From positions 1 through 15,910 of the forward strand of contig CANDYP010000023.1 of the NCBI GenBank assembly GCA_947425005.1: a stretch of 15,910 nucleotides of DNA, written 5' to 3'. The notes under the pieces are model-generated. The model did not search any database. It was not told the origin of the DNA and was given only the letters and a program-made list of their open reading frames with translations. Below, piece after piece: positions 1-7,838 of this stretch (position 1 is the first letter of the stretch; every line of letters starts with the position of its first letter). The position numbers were made by a program, and so were the translations under genes. The DNA is from Rickettsiales bacterium. Its GTDB lineage: Bacteria; Pseudomonadota; Alphaproteobacteria; Rickettsiales; UBA1997.

Positions 1-94
1 ATATTCAAAATAAAATGCGTTTGAGCTAGTGAGATCAAGGCTTGAAGCCGGTTTAAAATTACAGCGAAAATTTGTAAAAAAGTTGCGAGAAAAT

Positions 95-1105
95 TTAACA
101 AATTTCTGTGTTTTGCGAATGCGATTCCAAAACATTTGCGAGAGCACTTTCGTAAAATCTCTCAATCTCCGCCCGGACATTTTCGGCGCCTTGGGTGACG
201 TTAATTTTAGCGCGGAATTCTGACGAGCTTCTGATCCCACCGCTGTACCAACCAATGTGCTTGCGGGCCAGCGGAATCGCCACTTGCTCGCCGTAATGCT
301 CAATCATTTCGTTGAAGTGATTGAGGACGATTTTTTTCTGCTCTGCAATCGAGGGCGCTGCGTCAACTGCCGCGCCTTTGAGCTCGCAATTAATTTGATT
401 AATCAGCCACGGTTTGCCGTAACAAGCGCGGCCAATCATTACACCGTCGGCCCCTGAGAGCGCTAGAGCTTTTCTGGCGTCGTCCGAATTTTTAATGTCG
501 CCATTGGCGATTACCGGAATTTTTACGGCGTCTTTTACGGCCGCGATTAATTCCCAATTGGCATTGCCGTTGTACATCTGGCAACGGGTGCGACCGTGTA
601 CTGTCAGCATTTGAATACCCACATCTTCGGCCTTTTTAGCCAGACTTGGTGAGTTGAGATTTTCGTAATTCCAGCCCAAACGCATTTTCATCGTGACCGG
701 AATTTTCACCGCCTTGGCCACCGCCTCCATGATGCGCGTGGCTAGAGCTTCGTCTTTCATTAAAGCTGAGCCGGCAAAACCGTTGACAACTTTTTTCACC
801 GGACAGCCGAAATTAATGTCAATGAGGTCGGCCCCGAGATCTTCATTAAGCTTGGCAGCTTCAGCCATTACCTCCGGATCACAGCCCGCCAGCTGCACCG
901 ACATTGGGTAATGGGTGTCGTCTTTCTGACACTTCTTCAGCGAGTCACGCGTCTGCATGATCATCGCGCGCGAGGCAATCATTTCCGAAATCACCAGCGA
1001 AGCGCCGAAGCTTTTGACTAACCGCCGAAACGGCAGATCCGTAACCCCCGACATCGGGGCAAGCAGGACATTGTCTTGTAATGTAATGTTACCGATTTTG
1101 ATCAT
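95..1105 (-). CDS. dusB: tRNA-dihydrouridine synthase (DusB / NifR3 type)
   Basis: This FMN enzyme reduces specific uridines in the tRNA D-loop to dihydrouridine, using NADPH, in the cytoplasm. The 336-residue product has the family order: APMSGVTDLPFR near residue 16 (FMN site), INFGCPVKKV with the catalytic cysteine at about 101, MKMRLGW with Lys140, TVHGRTR with His170, then VIANGDI and GVMIGRA for phosphate binding. I chose the ATG at 1103-1105 (MIKIGNITLQ) because the family begins there. The frame stays open to 1168, but that extension runs through a repeat end and into a tRNA remnant. No Shine-Dalgarno is visible. The first 23 codons occur again at 2105-2173. Wording is close to what I recall of rickettsial NifR3-like proteins. 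The family is certain; the Dus subgroup is a little less so. Confidence 0.95.
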   Translation of the reverse strand: MIKIGNITLQDNVLLAPMSGVTDLPFRRLVKSFGASLVISEMIASRAMIMQTRDSLKKCQKDDTHYPMSVQLAGCDPEVMAEAAKLNEDLGADLIDINFGCPVKKVVNGFAGSALMKDEALATRIMEAVAKAVKIPVTMKMRLGWNYENLNSPSLAKKAEDVGIQMLTVHGRTRCQMYNGNANWELIAAVKDAVKIPVIANGDIKNSDDARKALALSGADGVMIGRACYGKPWLINQINCELKGAAVDAAPSIAEQKKIVLNHFNEMIEHYGEQVAIPLARKHIGWYSGGIRSSSEFRAKINVTQGAENVRAEIERFYESALANVLESHSQNTEIC

Positions 1106-1127
1106 TTTTGTTTTGAATGGTTTGAGT
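1037..1127 (-). repeat. Direct repeat, left copy: dusB start and leader
   Basis: This stretch aligns without gaps to 2105-2195 (offset 1068) with 8 differences in 91 bases, about 91% identity by eye. It covers the first 23 codons of the functional dusB and 22 bases upstream. It is one half of the duplicated flank around the TAXI gene. Confidence 0.9.
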
Positions 1128-1147
1128 CCGAGGGCGAGAAATCCCCG
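1124..1147. repeat. Degenerate end of the palindromic element
   Basis: The run GAGTCCGAGGGCGAGAAATC followed by CCC closely resembles the outer end of the 108-bp palindromic element; the outer end of the right arm at 2192-2299, read on the minus strand, is GAGTCCGAGACGAGAAACC. It sits in the same place relative to dusB as the full element does in the right copy, but is followed at once by a tRNA remnant. It is probably what is left after the palindrome collapsed. Confidence 0.55.
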
Positions 1148-1150
1148 TGA

Positions 1151-1200
1151 CCGGCATGACTCGAACATGGTTTAGGCGCTGCTCTATCTCAAGCTGCCAG
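1151..1200 (-). pseudogene. tRNA-Arg remnant (decayed copy of the gene at 2308-2382)
   Basis: Read on the minus strand this contains GATAGAGCA, then CCTAAACCATG, then TTCGAGTCATGCC, all in tRNA-Arg(CCT) order. Compared with the intact gene it lacks eight bases between two CATG copies, which removes the variable region and the 5' half of the T stem. It also lacks two bases of the D loop and most of the 5' anticodon stem, and its acceptor end is altered. It cannot fold as a normal tRNA. It lies just upstream of dusB and directly downstream of the TAXI gene. Confidence 0.75.
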
Positions 1201-1205
1201 AGTGC

Positions 1206-2069
1206 TTAAAAACTCTTAAATATCGCGCTTTCTTTTATCAGCTCTTCTTTGTTTTTTGTTAAAATAACTTTCACCAAGTCGGAAATTTTTGGATCAAGAT
1301 TTTTTCTCGATGCTAAAATTGTTTTTGAAGAAACGGTGACCAAATCAGTTTTTAAGGCCTTGTAATAATTTTTTGGCAAACCTGCTTTCTTGAGGAAAGG
1401 CGCGTTGTTTAAAAAATTAGCAACCTCCTTTTGTGAAAGTGGGATCAATTCTAAATCACACTTCTCTAGCGCTTCTTGATATCCAAGATTTGGGTGTCCG
1501 ATGAAATAAATCCAAGCATCAATTTTTTTGTCGCAAAGCACTTCAAAGGATTTGGCTGCGCCGAAATTAACAATCTCCTTTGGCTTGATTGCAAAATCAG
1601 CAAAATATTTTGCGATTATTAGATCGCTTGTTGAGCCAATATTGCCGATGTTCACAACCTTCCCGGCGAGGTCGGAAATAGATTTTATTTTAAGTCCTTT
1701 TTGCGCCAAAATTGTTAAATATTCGTCATGAATTTTGGCAACAAAATCCGTTTTACTCTGCAATTCTCGAGAATTTTTTATAAAAAATTGGTTAAACTCG
1801 GGAGACTTGATCACCGCAATATCAGCTTCACCACTTGCTAAAAGATTTAAGTTTTTTTCAGAACCGGCACTCTCGCGCGAAACACATTCAAAACCTCGGT
1901 TTGAATAATGACGATTAAAAACGCTGCAAATCCCGCTAGCAACTGCGTAGTAACTGGCTTTTTTATCCCCAGAAAAAATTGTGAATTGAGTCAGTTTTTC
2001 TAACTCCGCGCTCGAGGCCGCTCTGCCAAAAAGAGACAGCATTACCAGTAGATTAAAAAATAATTTCAC
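1206..2069 (-). CDS. TAXI-family TRAP transporter solute-binding protein
   Basis: A periplasmic ligand-binding protein of the TAXI class, which normally delivers a small organic solute (often a carboxylate or amino acid) to a fused TRAP permease. The 287-residue product has a signal peptide (about residues 1-21, ending RAASSA), then SGDKKASYYAVASGIC, the Cys48/Cys62 pair typical of this family, ESAGSEKNLNLLASGEADIAV, and GHPNLGYQEALEKCDLELIP. It is slightly short for the family (about 310-330). The start is GTG at 2067-2069 with GAGG eight bases before it; an ATG ten codons in would cut into the signal peptide. No TRAP permease is visible, so it is an orphan here or works with a distant permease. 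It lies between the two copies of a duplicated flank, suggesting it was acquired. The substrate cannot be told. Confidence 0.82.
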   Translation of the reverse strand: MKLFFNLLVMLSLFGRAASSAELEKLTQFTIFSGDKKASYYAVASGICSVFNRHYSNRGFECVSRESAGSEKNLNLLASGEADIAVIKSPEFNQFFIKNSRELQSKTDFVAKIHDEYLTILAQKGLKIKSISDLAGKVVNIGNIGSTSDLIIAKYFADFAIKPKEIVNFGAAKSFEVLCDKKIDAWIYFIGHPNLGYQEALEKCDLELIPLSQKEVANFLNNAPFLKKAGLPKNYYKALKTDLVTVSSKTILASRKNLDPKISDLVKVILTKNKEELIKESAIFKSF

Positions 2070-2077
2070 GTTTGAAG

Positions 2078-2081
2078 CCTC
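2078..2081 (-). promoter_or_regulatory. Shine-Dalgarno of the TAXI gene
   Basis: GAGG on the minus strand lies eight bases before the GTG start and supports that start. It is the only clear Shine-Dalgarno at any gene start in this window. Confidence 0.6.
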
Positions 2082-2104
2082 ATGATACGATGCAACTACG
2101 ACAA

Positions 2105-2173
2105 ATCCGTAACCCCCGACATCGGGGCAAGCGGGACGTTGTCTTGGAGGGTGATGTTGCCGATTTTGATCAT
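2105..2173 (-). pseudogene. Truncated dusB, first 23 codons only
   Basis: The start ATG at 2171-2173 opens MIKIGNITLQDNVPLAPMSG and continues VTD, matching functional dusB with one residue changed (Leu14 to Pro). Similarity then ends and the frame stops at 2096-2098. Six of the seven base differences within these codons are synonymous. The fragment is too short to form any Dus fold. It marks the far side of the TAXI-containing segment. Confidence 0.85.
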
Positions 2174-2195
2174 TTTTGTTTTGAGTGGTTTGAGT
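2105..2195 (-). repeat. Direct repeat, right copy: dusB start and leader
   Basis: Partner of 1037-1127. Similarity begins sharply at 2105 and continues into the palindromic element that starts at 2192. All eight differences have G here where the left copy has A or T. Confidence 0.9.
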
Positions 2196-2299
2196 CTGGG
2201 ATGAGAAACCCCCCTACCCCCCTTGTCATGGGGGCTTAAACCGAACTCGATCAAAGCCCCCCTGACAAGGGGGGTAGGGAGGTTTCTCGTCTCGGACTC
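2192..2299. repeat. 108-bp nested palindromic element, copy 1
   Basis: Two 46-base arms (2192-2237 and 2254-2299) are inverted copies of each other with 5 mismatches, around a 16-base centre. Each arm also holds its own hairpin: six (left arm five) G facing six C around TTGTCA. It begins 8 bases beyond the 3' end of tRNA-Arg, so its RNA form could protect or end that transcript, but no T-run follows. Compared with copy 2 (7839-8002) it lies in the opposite orientation: the 22 bases around its centre match copy 2 only after reverse complementing (19 of 22). It codes for no protein. Confidence 0.92.
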
Positions 2300-2307
2300 G
2301 TAATCTT

Positions 2308-2382
2308 TGGTGCTCCTGGCATGACTCGAACATGCGCACATGGTTTAGGAAACCAATGCTCTATCCCCTGAGCTACAGGAGC
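2308..2382 (-). tRNA. tRNA-Arg (anticodon CCT)
   Basis: Folds as a full cloverleaf on the minus strand: acceptor GCTCCTG with CAGGAGC, D stem GCTC/GAGC with GG in the loop, anticodon loop TTCCTAA giving CCT (reads AGG), T stem GCATG/CATGC around TTCGAGT, and an encoded CCA end at 2308-2310. The anticodon stem has one U-U mismatch at its outer pair. It starts 5 bases after the ugd stop codon and so may share that transcript. A decayed copy is at 1151-1200. Confidence 0.95.
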
Positions 2383-2387
2383 GTGTG

Positions 2388-3683
2388 TTAATTTTTTCCA
2401 CCGACGTAAAAATATTCGAAGCCTGAATTTTTCATTTTTTCGGCGTCGAATAAATTGCGTAAGTCGAGGATTTTTTTGGTTTTGATTTTTGTTAAATCGA
2501 GCTTTTGGTATTCTTTCCACTCAGTTGCGATCACGATCAAATCCGCGCCAGCCGTGGCTTCGTAAACATCAGCACAAAATTCAATATTTTTAAATTCGGC
2601 TAATTCGCGCCGCGAATTTTCAATTGCTTCGAAATCGTGCGCTGAAATTTGGGCGCCGTTTTTGGCTAATTCTTTGGCGATTACGATTGCTGGCGAATAG
2701 CGGATGTCGTCAGTATTGGCCTTGAACGCCAAGCCGAGTAAAGCGATTTTTTTGCCGCGAATTTCGCCGCCCAAAATAGCAGAAATTTTCTGCGCCATTT
2801 TAATTTTGCGCTTTTGATTGGAAGTAATCACCGCATCAAGCACCGCAAGTTTTACCTGATTTTCTTTGGCCACATTCAGAATCGCCAAAATATCTTTGGG
2901 AAAACACGATCCGCCAAAACCCGGCCCCGGATTTAAAAACTTTTCTCCAATGCGCGAATCTAGGCCAATGGCGTGTGCAAGCTGTTTAATATTGCCCCCC
3001 ACCACTTCGCACAAATCGGCCATTTCATTAATGAAACCAATCTTGGTGGCGAGGAAAGAATTGGCGGCGTATTTGATCAGCTCGGCGGTAATGATGTCGG
3101 TCGTGATTAATTTTTCCGGGCCGAATTTTTCGTAAATTTCGGCGAAAATTTTTTGTGATTTTTCGTCTTCCACCCCAACCACAATGCGATCCGGATTCAT
3201 AAAATCGTCAATCGCGGCGCCTTCGCGCAGGAACTCCGGATTGGAAGCCACGGCGAAATCAAGCTGCGGATTTGTTGCTTGTACCAATGCTTTTACTTTG
3301 GCGCCAGTGCCGGCCGGCACCGTCGATTTCGTGACAATTAATTTGTAAGAATTGGAGAGCTCAGCGATTTCTTTGGCTGCCGCTAAAACGTAAGAAAGAT
3401 CAGCGCTGCCGTCTTCGTCTTGCGGAGTGCCGACCGCGATGAAGACAGCAGTGGCGCCGTTTAAGGCCTCTTGCAAATCTGTCGTGAAAGAGATTTTTTT
3501 TGCCGCCACCACTTCGTCCAACAGATCTTTTAACCCCGGTTCGAAGATGGGAATGACGCCGGATTTTAATTTGGCGATCTTGGCTACATCCTTGTCCACA
3601 CAGGCTATTTCGTGGCCCAACTTGGCAAAACAAATGCCCGAAACCAAGCCTACATACCCGCTGCCGATTACTGTAATTTTCAT
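2388..3683 (-). CDS. ugd: UDP-glucose 6-dehydrogenase
   Basis: Oxidises UDP-glucose to UDP-glucuronate with two NAD+ in the cytoplasm, supplying precursors for surface polysaccharide. The 431-residue product, a normal length, shows the NAD-binding VIGSGYVG at residues 5-12, GTPQDEDGSADL near 85, STVPAGTG near 120, NPEFLREGAAIDDF near 148, Lys204 in KYAANSF, and the catalytic cysteine in GPGFGGSCFPKD (Cys260). The C-terminal UDP-binding domain carries LGLAFKANTDDIR. It is the last protein gene of the run that starts at 6985, 44 bases after the glycosyltransferase, and is followed at 5 bases by tRNA-Arg. Its product is the substrate of the decarboxylase at 4659-5600. The leader has no Shine-Dalgarno. 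Function is secure. Confidence 0.96.
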   Translation of the reverse strand: MKITVIGSGYVGLVSGICFAKLGHEIACVDKDVAKIAKLKSGVIPIFEPGLKDLLDEVVAAKKISFTTDLQEALNGATAVFIAVGTPQDEDGSADLSYVLAAAKEIAELSNSYKLIVTKSTVPAGTGAKVKALVQATNPQLDFAVASNPEFLREGAAIDDFMNPDRIVVGVEDEKSQKIFAEIYEKFGPEKLITTDIITAELIKYAANSFLATKIGFINEMADLCEVVGGNIKQLAHAIGLDSRIGEKFLNPGPGFGGSCFPKDILAILNVAKENQVKLAVLDAVITSNQKRKIKMAQKISAILGGEIRGKKIALLGLAFKANTDDIRYSPAIVIAKELAKNGAQISAHDFEAIENSRRELAEFKNIEFCADVYEATAGADLIVIATEWKEYQKLDLTKIKTKKILDLRNLFDAEKMKNSGFEYFYVGGKN

Positions 3684-3727
3684 TTTATTTTAGAAATTCG
3701 GTTAATTTTTTTCTGAGAATTCGTCAT

Positions 3728-4658
3728 TTACGACCGGCGCAGGCAGAGATTTAGGGCGGGTTCTAACGTTGCGACGTCGACATTGACGTCTCTAAGCTCC
3801 ATCTCTCTTGCTTGATTCACTTCCGCACAATCAAAGCGGAAATAATTAATTGCCATTCTGTCGCACATTTCAGCGAAGCAAGTCTTGTTCCACTTAGAGT
3901 TGACCATCTCAAGCAGGTAACAATTTTTCTTGGCAAACATCACATTGGTAATGCCGGCCCCGTGCGGCGCCACAATAAATTTGGCGAAATGCATGATTGA
4001 GATTTGCTCGAGGAAAGAAAAATTTTCCATGTAGACCTTTTTGAAGCCGTATTTGGTAAGCATCGCGACCACTTCGTCTTCGTTTTCAACTCGACGTGAA
4101 TTGTTATTTTTTGGATTCGACCGGCTGATGTAGATTCTTTCGCCGAAATTTGTTTTGAGTTTTTCTTGGTAGCCTGCAACCAATGCTTGCGCCACTTCAG
4201 TGAATTTTAAAAAATCGTAATAGCCCGGGGTTGCGATGCCGATGCAGGGAATGTAAGACAAATTTTTAACGCGTAATTGTGACTTTCGGGGAATGATTTT
4301 GACGTTGTCCCGCGTGTATCCGAAGACCTCGAGCGACTTCATCATGAAGTCAATTTTCAGGTAAGATTTTGGCAAAATTAAAATTGCCTGAGGGTCAGAT
4401 TTTTTGAGCTCGATTACTTTCGAAAGCGCTTCCCACAGCCAATGACAATAGTTCTTCGACCATTCATCCGTGGCCAAAATGTAAGATTTTTTGGAACAAG
4501 AAAAAATCGGGAAAAAATATTTTAGACGAAATTTGAAGCTTAAATATTTTTGGTAGTACTGTTCGCCCACGCAAGAAGCCTTGACTGCCGCGCCTTTGCT
4601 GAGGATGACGCAATTATTGGTGACGAAAACGTCGCGCAGTTTCCAAACAGAAAAAATA

Positions 4659-4666
<8 letters not shown>
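3728..4666 (-). CDS. Glycosyltransferase family 61 (DUF563) protein
   Basis: Probably a cytoplasmic glycosyltransferase that adds a sugar to a surface glycan. The 312-residue product has the GT61/DUF563 pattern: NYCHWLWE (about 72-79), RIYISRSNPKNNNSRRVENE (from about 177), GFKKVYMENFSFLEQISIM, then IVAPHGAGITNVMFA (about 231-245), and EMVNSKW. No signal peptide or membrane segment is evident. Its start ATG overlaps the end of the UDP-xylose synthase gene by 8 bases, so the two are likely translationally coupled. That coupling and ugd downstream suggest UDP-xylose or UDP-glucuronate as donor. GT61 includes xylosyltransferases in plants, but donor and acceptor are inferred here, not shown. Confidence 0.85.
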
Positions 4667-5600
<934 letters not shown>

Positions 5601-5611
5601 TTATTTAGAGT

Positions 5612-6985
5612 TTAGAGAGGAATAAAAATTATTACGCGGAGCCCACCAAGCGGGGAATCGGAAAGTTCGATACGGCCGCCGTGAGAAGTGATGGCATCGG
5701 TTGCAATTGCCAAACCAAGGCCCGAGCCACTGCTCGAGAGATTTTGGGGCGATTTTTTATCGAGGTTACGTGAATTGTCAATGCGGTAAAACGGCTTAAA
5801 AACGTTGCTGCGCTCGTCTTGCGGAATGCCCGGACCGTCGTCGTCAATCGTCACCATTAAATTGTCGCGAGAAAGTGCGGCAGAAATTTTTACCGAATTG
5901 CCGTGATTAAAAGCGTTGTTCACCAAATTCATCAAAGCGCGTTTGAGGGCTAATTTTTTGACCGACATTTCGAAGTCATCAGGCAAGTCGAGATCGCTCT
6001 GGATTTGCTTCTGCATCTTGGAATAGTAAGTGACAATTTTTTCCTGCAGAAATTTTTTAATCTGCACGTCGCTGCTTTTTTCTTTGTCGTCGCCTCGCGC
6101 AAAATCAAGATATTCTTCGACCAATTTCTCCATGTCAGACACGTCGCTCTTGAGATCTTGCGCCTCCTCCGATTGCGGCATCATTTCGAGTTGCAACTTC
6201 ATGCGCGTAAGAGGCGTGCGTAAATCGTGAGATACTCCCGACAGCATGTCGGTTCGTTGCGCGATTTGGCGCGTCACCCTTTCTTTCATTTTGATGAAGG
6301 AAATTGCTAGAGAGCGAATTTCTTCTGAGCCGGCCGGCTTTAGATTGGGGGCGTCTTGACCCCGGCCAAATTTTTCTGCCGCGTCGGATAATTCCCGCAC
6401 GAAACGCACTTGATTGCGGAAGAAAATTATTGAAATCATCGAGGTAATCAGGGCGCTCAGAATCATCCAAAAAGTAAAGACGTAAGCGCTGGAACTGGTA
6501 ATTCTTTTGATCGGAATGTCGAATGAGAGTAGGCCCTGCCTGGTTTGCACTTTGACCGTAATGTAGTCTACGTCGTCAGGATTTTCAAAAATTTCGTAGG
6601 GCTTGAGGCCGTGATTTTCTAACTCAGATTTGAAGCGGTTGTAGGGATCAATGAGAGGATTGATGAAATCGTAAATTTTGCTTTTTTCCCACTTACTGTC
6701 GCCGATTTTTTTCTTTTTTAATTTACGCCTTTCTTCGAAAGAAAATTGGATGCCGGTATTGTCCGACAATTCTTGAAGCAAAGTTTTGTAGCCCGGCTTG
6801 TTGACGGATTTTTTGACAAAAACCATTTCTTCAATGACGCTGCGCGCCATGTGTTTACTGACTACGTCGAGGTGAGTGTAATAAAAAACGTAAATTGAAA
6901 CCAGCTGCACAATCAAAGTCGACAGAATGACAATCAGCAAAAATCTTCCGTAGAGCGAGCGCGGGACGAATTTTTTAAGCCTCAT
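5612..6985 (-). CDS. EnvZ-like sensor histidine kinase
   Basis: An inner-membrane sensor kinase that would autophosphorylate and pass phosphate to a response regulator. The 457-residue product has a first membrane helix near 16-36, a periplasmic segment of about 130 residues, a second helix near 169-190, a HAMP linker, GVSHDLRTPLTRM with the phosphorylated His at about 253, NLVNNAFNHG (N box), DDDGPGIP (G1) and GSGLGLAI (G2), ending GGLRVIIFIPL. I chose the ATG at 6983-6985 (MRLKKFVPRSLYGRFLL); an upstream TTG at 7069 would add 28 atypical residues and use up the spacer before pstB. No regulator gene is adjacent. UDP-xylose synthase begins 11 bases downstream, so kinase and sugar genes are probably co-transcribed. 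EnvZ-like is a family judgement; the signal sensed is unknown. Confidence 0.9.
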   Translation of the reverse strand: MRLKKFVPRSLYGRFLLIVILSTLIVQLVSIYVFYYTHLDVVSKHMARSVIEEMVFVKKSVNKPGYKTLLQELSDNTGIQFSFEERRKLKKKKIGDSKWEKSKIYDFINPLIDPYNRFKSELENHGLKPYEIFENPDDVDYITVKVQTRQGLLSFDIPIKRITSSSAYVFTFWMILSALITSMISIIFFRNQVRFVRELSDAAEKFGRGQDAPNLKPAGSEEIRSLAISFIKMKERVTRQIAQRTDMLSGVSHDLRTPLTRMKLQLEMMPQSEEAQDLKSDVSDMEKLVEEYLDFARGDDKEKSSDVQIKKFLQEKIVTYYSKMQKQIQSDLDLPDDFEMSVKKLALKRALMNLVNNAFNHGNSVKISAALSRDNLMVTIDDDGPGIPQDERSNVFKPFYRIDNSRNLDKKSPQNLSSSGSGLGLAIATDAITSHGGRIELSDSPLGGLRVIIFIPL

Positions 6986-7071
6986 CGCAGAAATGAATTT
7001 TAATTTAGAAATGGAAAAAATATTTTGTCTGGCCGCCTTCCGATGGCAGTCCAACCGCAACAGAATCAATC
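6986..7071. promoter_or_regulatory. Divergent promoter region between the kinase and pstB
   Basis: These 86 bases separate two divergent genes and should hold both promoters. The half next to the kinase is AT-rich (about 6989-7026). I could not pick convincing -35/-10 boxes, and no clear Pho box is visible. Confidence 0.45.
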
Positions 7072-7830
7072 ATGAACAGCAAAATCTCGGCCAAAAGTAT
7101 CAATTTATTTTACGGCCAAAAACAAGCTTTATTTGACATCAATTTAGATTTTAAGGAACACAGCGTAACCGCTTTAATCGGGCCTTCCGGATGTGGTAAA
7201 TCTTCATTTCTGCGCTGCATTAATCGCATGAATGACACGATTTTAGGCTGCAAAATTGACGGCGAAATCACGCTCGACGGCGCAAATATTTACAACCAAA
7301 GTTTAGATTTAGTTTTGCTGCGCGCCTCTGTGGGCATGGTGTTTCAGAAGCCTAATCCTTTCCCTAAATCAATTTACGAAAACGTTGCTTACGGACCAAG
7401 AATTCACGGACTTTTCCACAGCAAAAAAGAGCTCGACGAAATGGTAGAGCAAAGCCTGACTAAGGCTGGATTGTGGAACGAAGTTAAAGATCGTTTAAAC
7501 GACCAAGCCTCCGGCCTTTCCGGCGGACAGCAGCAGCGCCTTTGCATTGCCCGTACCATCGCCATTGAACCGGAAGTTATTTTGATGGATGAGCCTTGCT
7601 CGGCGCTTGATCCCATCGCCACTGCCAAGATCGAAGAGTTAATCGACGAGCTGAAAGAAAACTTCACGATCATTATCGTTACCCATTCGATGCAGCAAGC
7701 GGCGCGTGTTTCCAACATGACGGCCTTTTTCAACATGGGCAAAGTTGTGGAATACGGCACGACGGATAAAATTTTCACCAATCCGACTAATCAACAAACT
7801 CAAGATTACATTACGGGAAGGTTTGGTTAG
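7072..7830 (+). CDS. pstB: Phosphate ABC transporter ATP-binding protein
   Basis: The ATPase subunit of the high-affinity phosphate importer PstSCAB, on the cytoplasmic face of the inner membrane. The 252-residue product has Walker A GPSGCGKS at 37-44, the PstB-specific Q-loop stretch VFQKPNPFPKSIYENVAYG near 90-108, signature LSGGQQQR at 149-156, Walker B VILMDEP at 169-175, CSALDPIA, and the switch His205 in THSMQQAAR. It ends NQQTQDYITGRFG as PstB proteins do. No pstS, pstC, pstA or phoU is present on either side, so it must pair with permeases elsewhere or be separated by rearrangement. The start ATG follows an A/C-rich leader without Shine-Dalgarno. A palindromic element begins 8 bases after its stop. 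Confidence 0.96.
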   Translation: MNSKISAKSINLFYGQKQALFDINLDFKEHSVTALIGPSGCGKSSFLRCINRMNDTILGCKIDGEITLDGANIYNQSLDLVLLRASVGMVFQKPNPFPKSIYENVAYGPRIHGLFHSKKELDEMVEQSLTKAGLWNEVKDRLNDQASGLSGGQQQRLCIARTIAIEPEVILMDEPCSALDPIATAKIEELIDELKENFTIIIVTHSMQQAARVSNMTAFFNMGKVVEYGTTDKIFTNPTNQQTQDYITGRFG

Positions 7831-7838
7831 GTAAGTAC

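Noticed and set aside
1..94. Possible gene or terminator after dusB
   Set aside because: No convincing frame, stem or T-run is visible in these bases.
29..223. Plus-strand 64-codon frame near the window start
   Set aside because: It mostly lies opposite the dusB 3' end, has no recognisable sequence and no initiation signal.
1106..1168. An extended dusB start adding 21 residues
   Set aside because: The extra codons run through a palindrome end and into a tRNA remnant, and family proteins begin at MIKIGN.
1151..1200. The remnant as a second functional tRNA
   Set aside because: It lacks a T stem, most of the 5' anticodon stem and matching acceptor ends.
1206..2069. A complete TRAP transport system
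   Set aside because: Only the solute-binding protein is present; no permease frame exists on either strand nearby.
2192..2299. Palindromic copy as a CRISPR unit or a simple rho-independent terminator
   Set aside because: There is no regular repeat-spacer series, and no T-run follows the stem in the direction of the tRNA transcript.
2096..2520. Minus-strand open frames across the palindrome and tRNA-Arg
   Set aside because: They translate repeat, tRNA and out-of-frame ugd sequence; the structural features explain the region.
3400..3693. Frames overlapping the start of ugd on both strands
   Set aside because: They are out-of-frame shadows of the conserved NAD-binding domain, with biased Arg/Gly content.
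6986..7069. A longer kinase from a TTG at 7069
   Set aside because: The added 28 residues do not resemble a kinase N-terminus, the start codon is weak, and it would leave no spacer for the divergent pstB promoter.
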